NCBI GenBank assembly: GCA_003868215.1
Contig: QWDQ01000070.1
Location: 52,656 to 116,655, forward strand
From: Pseudophaeomoniella oleicola
Lineage: Eukaryota; Ascomycota; Eurotiomycetes; Phaeomoniellales; Phaeomoniellaceae
DNA length: 64,000 nt
Direction: 5' to 3'
Shown: positions 57,601 to 64,000 of the stretch, one piece after another
Position numbering within the stretch: position 1 is the first letter of the stretch
How the letters are laid out: the number at the start of each line of letters is the position of its first letter
Translations under genes and position numbers: made by a program
Notes under the pieces: model-generated
Databases searched by the model: none
The model's input: the letters and a program-made list of their open reading frames with translations, nothing else
What the model was told of the DNA's origin: nothing

Positions 57601-58625
57601 TCAACTCGTATCTAACAGCCCAACCTTGCTGCGAAAGCGCGTGAGACAGTCCCGATGGCGGGGCTGCGGTTGGTGGAGGAGGGCTTCCTCTGTTTCTCTT
57701 TCTTCTAGCATGTTTCGACAGATCCCTGTAGTACTCTACACAAGTAGATTGCAATATTCCGAGCACATTCCTGGCAAACTCATCCACCTTCGGTGGTGAG
57801 GCGGAAGATAAATAAAATGACGTCTTGCTATCGAGGCCTGTTCCCCTCCGAATGATACTCAGGCGATCTTCGAGGTCATACGGTGTTTCTTCTCCTTCTT
57901 CGCATACAAATACCACCACCAGCCTTGTCTTACAATTCGTGGAAGAGAATACGCTTCGGATCCCGTTGATTTCGGTTTTCAGCTGATTGTCCCTTAGGGA
58001 GCTCGTGTTTGGATCTGACGTTAGAGGGAAGAATACAACGAAGGCGCAAGGCAGGCGGGTTTGATGTTTTGTGATCCACAGCGGCGTGAAGATGCCATCC
58101 GGATATAGAGGCGAGCTCGGAGTAAGAGGTGATATAGTAGAGTGTAGAGTGAGTGGCACTGGCTGATTGTTACCACTACCAAGGGGCCCGTCGAATGGTG
58201 ACTGCGGAGGCGGCGGAGCTTTGCGAGGCGGAAGTGTATAGGTCTGCGTTGCGTCAGTCGCTGTAAGCGTTTGGTTTCAAGCAAGTTCAGAAGTGGAAGT
58301 TGTCAGACTGAGATGAGACCTAGGAGCGCTGACCTACCCTTCCAACCCTTCTTAACCGAAACGCGCCATCAGCTATCTTTCCTGAACTATTGTAGAAGCC
58401 ATGTTGGCCGTCGGCAGTATCCAAGGTCTCAAAAGAGTGTATGAGGGCATCTGCCGTTGAACCTGTCACTGGGGGGATACCGGTCTGGATTCGGAAGCCT
58501 CCTTCGCGTAAAAATGTTCCGGAGCGATCGGCTGCGGTCGAAGAACTTTCGACATCTGCACCTAGACCGGACAACAGTATGAGAGGCCTGTTATGCTCCA
58601 CGTACTCAGGTGGGTATGCCTCCAT
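54695..58625 (-). CDS. TRAPP complex subunit TRAPPC11 (foie gras / Gryzun domain protein)
   Basis: Subunit of the TRAPP III-type tether that acts as part of a Rab1/Ypt1 exchange factor in early secretion and autophagy. Two exons: 58625..58338 (MEAYPPEYVEHNRPLILLSG) and 58243..54695, joined in phase 0 to read VGRTYTLPPRK, giving 1278 residues. The foie-gras domain lies roughly in residues 230-620: GWAVRYELKLGILAEFRQEM, AACRNYESAYEGLF, LADIIATRIIRCLLWTGQV and GYGWAAWEALWSKAMAQLM are visible. The C-terminal third is beta-rich and fits the Gryzun domain (LSLALRETVDTARYEVSVRV, then FLTFSLTMESSEDFAFSGPK), ending VQDKKGVAVWVD. A low-complexity proline stretch lies near residue 260. Length fits fungal orthologues. 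A frame with no first exon would lose the conserved MEAYPPEY start. Confidence 0.92.
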
Positions 58626-59220
58626 GGCAGCTGAACGCCCATAAACCGCTACCTGAGCCGCCCATCTGGCACTAGCATGCCATCAATAAATCCAATCAAT
58701 ATGAGTCTGGAGAGATGCCCTTCTTGTATGTATTTACGTTTTCCGAAACGCAGTTACGAGGCCATCGTGTCGGCTAACCTTCCGCAGGTTTAGCGACAGC
58801 TTGGTACACGTCGTATCGTATCTTCAATCTACTAGCATGACTGAGTCATCTATTATGATTGCAACATCAGTTAACTGTTGATCATCACCGTTCTTTGGAA
58901 ATCGTTATTGCAGCTTGGGTCCCATTGATTCATAGTGAAACGCTCTCAAGATGTATTTCATTGTTGTAAATTCCCAATTGGGGAAGTGTCATGTTCTAGA
59001 TGACGTTTATTTCGTCACTTTCGTCATCGCTGCTTCCTGCCCCAGAATATTGAATACATCTGTTGCTATTGTATTCCACGGCTTCTAGATTTCACCCATG
59101 ATATGTTATATGCGACATTCATATTGTTTTTTCTGATTTCAGGCTGAGAGGAATCAATTCCGTCTACATTACCACTCCTAGGACACTTCCCAACATTATA
59201 GTATCAAGCAAACAGCTACC
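58626..59220. other. Divergent spacer, TRAPPC11 and CsbD-like gene
   Basis: 595 bases. No gene seen; A/T-rich near the right end. Confidence 0.45.
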
Positions 59221-59643
59221 ATGTCGTCTGATTCCTTTATCCCAGGTAGCAGCAGTGGCATCCAGCCTACCGGCAAGGCCGGGTCGGCCACTGACCCTAC
59301 AATATCTTCCAACAACGTTGGCAACCCGACAGCTACTACAAATTCCACCAACACACATAGGACTGATACCCATGGCAATATCATCGTTTCATCTGATCCG
59401 ACAACCAGAGACGATGCGAAACCAAGCTCTAAGCTGGCCGGCGATGTCAAAGGCGCGATACATGGGACAGTGGGAAGCATGCAAGCGGCAGCAGGCGCGG
59501 CCATCAGAAGCAAGGGACTCGAGGAAAAGGGCTTAGAGAAGATGTCAGAGGAAGATGCACGTCTAGGCGCTAAAAGAGGAGTACCCCCAGTAGGGTCAGG
59601 GACAAGGAACACCACTGCCCCGGCGAGCGAAACACAGCTCTGA
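59221..59643 (+). CDS. Small CsbD-like stress-type protein
   Basis: Single-exon frame of 140 residues. The first 65 residues are Ser/Thr/Asn/Gly-rich and disordered. Residues about 70-115 (LAGDVKGAIHGTVGSMQAAA, then GAAIRSKGLEEKGLEKMSEE) resemble the amphipathic G-x-x-K/Q repeats of CsbD-like and LEA-type proteins, which are induced by stress or stationary phase in bacteria and fungi. The molecular function of the group is unclear. The tail is GVPPVGSGTRNTTAP and has no membrane segment. A clean ATG with ACC context (ctaccATG) and a long preceding spacer support it as a gene. I do not have enough to exclude a lineage-specific protein with chance resemblance. Confidence 0.65.
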   Translation: MSSDSFIPGSSSGIQPTGKAGSATDPTISSNNVGNPTATTNSTNTHRTDTHGNIIVSSDPTTRDDAKPSSKLAGDVKGAIHGTVGSMQAAAGAAIRSKGLEEKGLEKMSEEDARLGAKRGVPPVGSGTRNTTAPASETQL

Positions 59644-61024
59644 GCGGGAGAACGACTAGATGACCGGACGGACAGGCCATCGAACGTAGGATTGTTGAAG
59701 AATGAAAGACCAAGTCTTTCTAGTAGACTCGAGATAGGACAAGACATGCTTAGATAAATCATTAAAGTACTCACTGCCACCGCATAAGCTTAAGACTAAT
59801 CAAATGGACAAGCCTTTGTTCTCTGTCCTTATACGGAACCGATGCTGTCGGAGAGCTGCTTTTCACAATCTGTGCTTGTTGCTATCCGTTTGCACGTCTT
59901 CATGATTTCTAGAATTGTTCTGGCTCGGTTCAACACTCCGGCTCAGTCCAGAAGCAGTCTTCCCAATCAAAGTCTGGCTGCACCTACGTGGTAACTCAAT
60001 TACCAACAATGATGAGCTCGAGCAGATACCGGTGACTAGCATCTGCCACCGCAATATTATTTGATAGACCGCAGTTTAATTTGCCCCGGTAGTAATTACT
60101 CATACTAATTACGTACTACGTAGTAAACAAAAGCGGATCTGACCCTTGCAAGATCCAACGGTTTTACAGTAATTACCTTTGCCGCTGGGCCAAAACAAAA
60201 AACCCTCTCCCACAGAAAACCCCCGGAACACATCTCCTCGCTGTCACCATACAAAACTCATCGGAAGACTCAGACGCTTTTTTTTTCTTGTTTCACTCAA
60301 ACTTCCCGTTTTACCTTACCTCACCTTTCCTTGTACAGTAGTCGAATTACCCGAAATTGGGGGATTTCCTTTATGTTCAAGTGCCGTCGACCAGAGCGAG
60401 CGGATATGTTAGGCTGAGTGCAGGAGATGGTTTTTTTTTCCCACCAAGTCCCTCTATTTTGGATTTGAGGTTTTTTCTATTCACGCAGATTTCGCTGCGA
60501 TGAGAGTACTCGGTTTTGGGATTCAGTGGGAAAACAAGGGAAAGGGAAAAGGAATGAATAAGAGAGTTGGTTGTAAGAGGTTCAAAGGCTGAAGTTTGGA
60601 AATGGTAGCAGAACGTATCAATTATTGAATGTTTGAATGGCATCAAACGCTGAGTGCATGGACGATTTTCGCTAGGAATGTAGATCATGGGAAATGAGTG
60701 ATTAATTGATCTACTTCACAGGTTCTGGAGTTTACTGGAAGTGCCATTGGGGGTTAAGGTCTTTGCTTGAAGTCATCGCTCGAGGTCAACACCTGTCTTA
60801 CTCAACTCATCGCATCTAAACCTCGCACTCATCTGTTTGACACACGACTTAGAACAATCTATTGAATACCTCTCTTTGTTTCAGCTCCTCCAAAAGAACC
60901 CCAAAAGTCCCGTCTTCTCACTCGTACTCTTTGCAAATGCTTCCTCGTTCTGCTTCAGCCCGTTTTTCCTTCTCCCTAGTTCGGGGAATAACAAAGCCTT
61001 TCTCGACACACGAGGCAACGTCAC
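59644..61024. other. Gene-poor spacer
   Basis: 1.38 kb. Short frames in several phases near 60377-60688 and 60837-61125 are not convincing and the latter overlap the secreted-protein exon in antisense. It holds one exact TACTACGTAGTA palindrome. Confidence 0.45.
60114..60125. repeat. TACTACGTAGTA palindrome copy 7
   Basis: Exact copy in the spacer between the CsbD-like and secreted-protein genes. Confidence 0.9.
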
Positions 61025-61693
61025 TCAAGATGAAGACTGTACATCCCGATGAAGCGGAACCCCCGGGACCTCCTTTCGACCGTAGATTAAATACAAGGGC
61101 AAGGGACCATTACAATCGACTTTGATCGGCGCATCCAAGGAATAATGATCCCCAGGGTGTAGTAACGGACTCGACGAGTTATATGGTAAGAGCTGGCCAG
61201 ATACTTTGATATCCGTTGAGTTAAAAATGTTCCGGAATGGCTGACATGCCAAGGATGTATGCCTCATATACCATTCCTCAGCGGCCTTGTACCTGCATTA
61301 TGAACCTCTAAATGCGTCCACCAACGATGTGTCCCGTATAAACCATTTCCCAGTGGTCTTGTACCTACCGATGACCAGCATAGCACCCATTGTCGCAGTG
61401 TGAATAGCGGTGAAGCATTCCTTCGAGTCCACAGAATCCTTGCCAGCTTGCCAGAGGATGGTGCAGTCTCCAAAGACCGAGTTGATGCTTCCGGCGGCAG
61501 CCCCAACGCTTGCGATGGCAGTAATCTCAGAGAAGGAAGAGGTGACGAGCTCGGGAGCTGCAGGTGGCCCAATAAGTGACTCAAGGTTCGGGCTTAGTAC
61601 CTGTAATATCAGCCAGGGAAAGGACCCAAAACTCTCTGCGATAGATCCAGCAATATATGAGAATAAAACCAGAAGTGTGAAGAGACCACGCAT
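61025..61693 (-). CDS. Small secreted protein, unknown function, with an intron made from a tandem repeat
   Basis: Start ATG 61693 encodes a signal peptide (MRGLFTLLVLFSYIAGSIA). The proposed model has exon 1 61693..61365 and exon 2 61292..61025, giving 198 residues with about four cysteines after the signal peptide. The 72-base candidate intron begins GTACAAG and ends ATGCAG. If it is retained, translation stops within it, giving a 131-residue form ending AFRGS. The retained and spliced forms share VIGR and then diverge as YKTTGKWFIRDTSLV versus YKAAEEWYMRHTSLA, because the first 44 bases of the intron are a diverged copy of the first 44 bases of exon 2. This region is about 95 codons open downstream with the motif ACQPFRNIF and VDCNGPLPLYLIYGR. 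I recognise no domain. No effector or toxin family is implied. Confidence 0.6.
61249..61364 (-). repeat. Diverged tandem duplication forming an intron and the next exon start
   Basis: Two copies start at 61364 and 61292 (72 bases apart). Over the first 44 bases about 34 match, and both begin with GTACAAG preceded by AG. Confidence 0.75.
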
Positions 61694-62565
61694 GCTGATG
61701 TAGAAGCAATATGTATAGACGTTAGGTCGTATGATTTAAGTGATATCTTGGTTGGGAGGGGGATCTTGTGAGTGAATTGTAATGAGCTCTGGCAGATCGT
61801 TCGAATTGTCTTTCTGTCTGCGCAGAATAGAGCCCTTTTGTAGGAAGGACGTCGTGATTAGAGGATTTGATAGTCCATAACTGATAGCTGGACAATCATG
61901 GTTATTGGCAGATATCTGGGTTGGTTCTTATAGCCGCCGTCTGATCGAACCGGTGGCCCATCGACAAGACAATGCAGGTCTGCCTTGCGGCACCGCCGCT
62001 CTGAGCCAAACGATACTGAACGGGTGATAGTACCCTTGTCCTCTCAGATGAAGAGGGGGTTTACTCTAGTCGTCTCGAATCACCTGGCATGGAAGTGCTT
62101 ACTGATAAGGCACAAACGTAAGGTTGGGATGGCCGGCCTTTAGTCAACCACAGCGGTAAGTACGTGCTTGATCGAGCACTAAAGGGTGTGAAGCAGTACA
62201 CGCCCTCGAATCAGCCCTGATAGCAGCGGCGGATATCCATGCAGACATATCGTCTTCCAATTAGGATGAACACATGAGTTGTTATTACCTACTCTTCAGT
62301 CATCTGACTATGAAGATGTTGGAAGTGCGGGAACGGGAACAGAAGTAAATATAACGCGGGACGTGAACCAACGTTACTGTAAATATCGGAACTAGAACGT
62401 TACAGTAAGCGCCTGACAGCTGAGCTTCTCTGTGCCACAGTAATGACCCTTAGCATCATTTTCTGCCTCAGGTACCTACCATAAGCTGGATATATTAACC
62501 TGTTTCGCACGACCATCAAGATGTAAGAAGCTGGATCATTTCCTGAACAATTCCACAACGCTATC
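61694..62565. other. Divergent spacer, secreted protein and small membrane protein
   Basis: 872 bases. No gene supported. Confidence 0.45.
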
Positions 62566-63126
62566 ATGTCAACCTTACTCCCTGCCAACGAGGCCTCCGC
62601 AGACGAGGTCCGGAAGTTCATTAGTTCCCATCTACATGGGGACTATATTCTGGAGGAAGCGGAAGCAAACGAGATCGCTCGTCGTTGGCCGAATACCCCT
62701 GGTCGCCAATATCACGAGGCCAGTCTCTACCAATTTCGAGAGATATTCGGGCTGGTCCTTGGTACTGTTCTTTGGAAAGACGAGCACAGAGTCACGGGGT
62801 TTGACATGTCACAGCTGAGCGTCCAGTTACCGACCACGGCTGAAGAGAAGAGGACGCGATGTAAGACAAACTCCCACATCTTTACGTCCATCTCTAACTC
62901 ATGTAAAGATATAGGGACGGCTGTGCTTGCTATCGCTGGCCTGTTGCTCAATATACTTCTGCTGGCCAATTTCAACTGGGCATTTTCTTTGGCCGGTGGT
63001 AGCTCTTTCTATATTATGGCGGTGTGGTTCTTCCGCGTGCCCGGCCCGTGTACTCTGGCTCCGCTCAGGAGACCGCAAGTATTCGATGACAAGAAGGCAC
63101 CAAGCTCATCAACGCTGGTCGCTTGA
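62566..63126 (+). CDS. Small membrane protein of unknown function
   Basis: Single-exon frame of 186 residues from an ATG in good context (tatcATG). Residues 1-105 are soluble and mixed: FISSHLHGDYILEEAEANEI, ARRWPNTPGRQYHEASLYQF, then FREIFGLVLGTVLWKDEHRV. About residues 115-155 hold two hydrophobic segments, DIGTAVLAIAGLLLNILLL and WAFSLAGGSSFYIMAVWFF, probably a membrane hairpin. A short Pro/Ser tail ends the protein. Two other reading directions are shorter. No known domain is visible and codon use is weak evidence, so the gene is plausible but unproven. Confidence 0.5.
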   Translation: MSTLLPANEASADEVRKFISSHLHGDYILEEAEANEIARRWPNTPGRQYHEASLYQFREIFGLVLGTVLWKDEHRVTGFDMSQLSVQLPTTAEEKRTRCKTNSHIFTSISNSCKDIGTAVLAIAGLLLNILLLANFNWAFSLAGGSSFYIMAVWFFRVPGPCTLAPLRRPQVFDDKKAPSSSTLVA

Positions 63127-63596
63127 TAAAACAAATATGAATGAAAGGTCTTGATTGTTTGGGTCCCAACCGTTATGGATGCAGCGTTGCTTATTTGTGT
63201 TCAATAAAGCGTATCATCGAATTTGCTTGCTTCACTTCTTCCCAATGCCCTCCCCCGAATGTACTTGTTTAGCTAGGTAGATGAAAGACATCAGTTGTTG
63301 GAGGGAAGGGCGCATCTGCTACCGGTGGGTTTGGAGGTATTGTAAGTCCGTGCAGGGATCGGTAAGTGAGAAGGAAGGGAAAGGAGAGGAGAGGAAAGGA
63401 AAGGAGAGGAAAGGATATTAAACAGATACTAGATAGTTGAAGGGAAAAGCAAGAGCTTTTACTTAGGACCTTCTTGACTTCCCTAGAAGTTGATAATGGT
63501 TACTAGGTAGTATATTGCATCATATCGCCTTAACGTAAGTCAATACACTACCTATGTATGACTCTTCCCCTGAGCTATCGAACTCGTGACACCATC
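63127..63596. other. 3'-3' spacer before the oxygenase exon
   Basis: Contains a purine-rich AGGAAAGGAAAGGAGAGG run near 63370-63415. No gene. Confidence 0.45.
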
Positions 63597-63832
63597 TCAG
63601 TACTGCATCTTAGCCCTCGACGCACCATAATCCCTCTGCGTGATCGGCTCATACTTCGCCGGTCGCTCTTCATTGACGCACAGTTTTGAAGGAAGTGGCG
63701 CAATCAGAGCGTCCGGTGAGGTCGTGATAAAGTACGGGATCGCGTAACGTGCGCGTGTCATCCTCTCGTTGCCTGTGAATCTGTCTTGTAGAGGAGGGAG
63801 ATTGACGCGGTGGAGGGTGGATTTGAGGTAGT
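63597..63832 (-). CDS. 3' exon of a 2-oxoglutarate/Fe(II) oxygenase (isopenicillin-N-synthase-like), partial
   Basis: This exon holds the C-terminal core of a plant/fungal 2OG oxygenase: DYLKSTLHRVNLPPLQDR carries the distal iron-binding histidine (STLHRV). The 2OG-binding arginine is in RMTRARYAIPYF, and the protein ends KYEPITQRDYGASRAKMQY, a family-typical tail. The N-terminal domain with the HxD must lie upstream, to the right of the window. The most likely acceptor is CTCAAAAG, so the exon starts at 63832; an ATG at 63845 could be read as a start but would leave out half the fold. The oxidant-site Arg-x-Ser motif reads R-Y-A (Ala for Ser). The adjacent DNA is a long G run and the last 100 bases look low-complexity, so the gene is incomplete here. 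Confidence 0.72.
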
Positions 63833-63898
63833 CTTTTGAGGTCATAGTCAGATTTTGGGTAGATAAAAAGGAGGAGGGATGGATTGAAGGAAGAAAAG

Positions 63899-63920
63899 GG
63901 GGGGGGGGGGGGGGGGGGGA
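63899..63920. repeat. Long G homopolymer and G-rich low-complexity DNA
   Basis: A run of about 22 G, then G-rich blocks to the window end. It may be an intron pyrimidine tract of the oxygenase gene on the minus strand, or an assembly-end artefact. Confidence 0.7.
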
Positions 63921-64000
63921 GGGGCTTTTTCACAACCAAGGGGGGGAGTTGGGGTGGTGGGGGGTCGCGTCCCCTCTCCCGGGGGGCGGGGAAAGAAAAC

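Noticed and set aside
60837-61125. Plus-strand frames overlapping the secreted-protein exon 2
   Set aside because: The minus-strand reading carries the signal peptide and the duplication logic, so the plus frames are shadows.
61025-61693. A toxin or effector assignment for the small secreted protein
   Set aside because: Only a signal peptide and a few cysteines are seen; no named family is recognised.
63560-63600. tRNA-like sequence (TAGCTCAGGGG and GAGTTCGAT on the minus strand)
   Set aside because: The box-like words are in the wrong order and distance, and no cloverleaf arms form around them.

Overview
The window is nuclear DNA of a filamentous ascomycete (Pezizomycotina). The evidence is dense single-copy eukaryotic genes on both strands, spliceosomal introns of about 35-90 bases with GTAAGT/GTATGT-type donors, and a fungal gene set (Ssk2-type MAPKKK, Axl2-like protein, Opi3, Rrn6, Cue5, MICOS Mic12, Nem1). 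I could not fix the class; the intergenic palindromes hint at Leotiomycetes but this is only an impression. There is no prophage, CRISPR array, rRNA, convincing tRNA or intact transposon.

Layout, left to right. 0-5 kb: 5' end of an unidentified gene, choline-phosphate cytidylyltransferase (4 exons) and a PP2C phosphatase (7 exons). 5-10.5 kb: repeat-rich spacer, an Axl2/cadherin-like membrane protein and a GNAT acetyltransferase. 10.7-14.5 kb: MOZART1 (3 exons), a Cue5-type ubiquitin adaptor (5 exons) and LSM8 (2 exons). 16-25.9 kb: a Pezizomycotina-type unknown protein, Mic12, an APH-like kinase, mitoribosomal bL17m, eIF2B beta and Nem1-type phosphatase. 26.6-35.3 kb: a coiled-coil protein, ribosomal protein uS12/RPS23, a Cys-rich F-box-like protein, Vps20, a PITH-domain protein and an ammonium transporter. 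35.3-38.9 kb: 3.7 kb with no gene I can support. 38.9-47.3 kb: 1442-residue Ssk2/SskB MAPKKK and a CHY/RING zinc-finger protein. 48.4-58.6 kb: Rrn6-like Pol I factor, Hv1-type proton channel, Opi3 phospholipid methyltransferase (5 exons, one of 17 bases) and TRAPPC11. 59.2-64 kb: accessory-like end with a CsbD-like small protein, a small secreted protein, a small membrane protein and the 3' exon of a 2-oxoglutarate oxygenase beside a long G run.

Most genes are housekeeping and do not form one pathway. Three touch phospholipid synthesis (choline-phosphate cytidylyltransferase, Opi3, Nem1) and several serve membrane traffic (Vps20, Cue5, TRAPPC11). Exon models were built by hand, and exon lengths add to an intact frame wherever joins are given.

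The most unusual observations are: (1) a 72-base candidate intron in the secreted-protein gene whose start is a diverged tandem copy of the following exon's start; (2) seven exact copies of the 12-base palindrome TACTACGTAGTA, all intergenic; (3) an 11-base triplicated repeat that creates the stop codon of the MAPKKK; (4) a second palindrome family, TACCTAGGTA.
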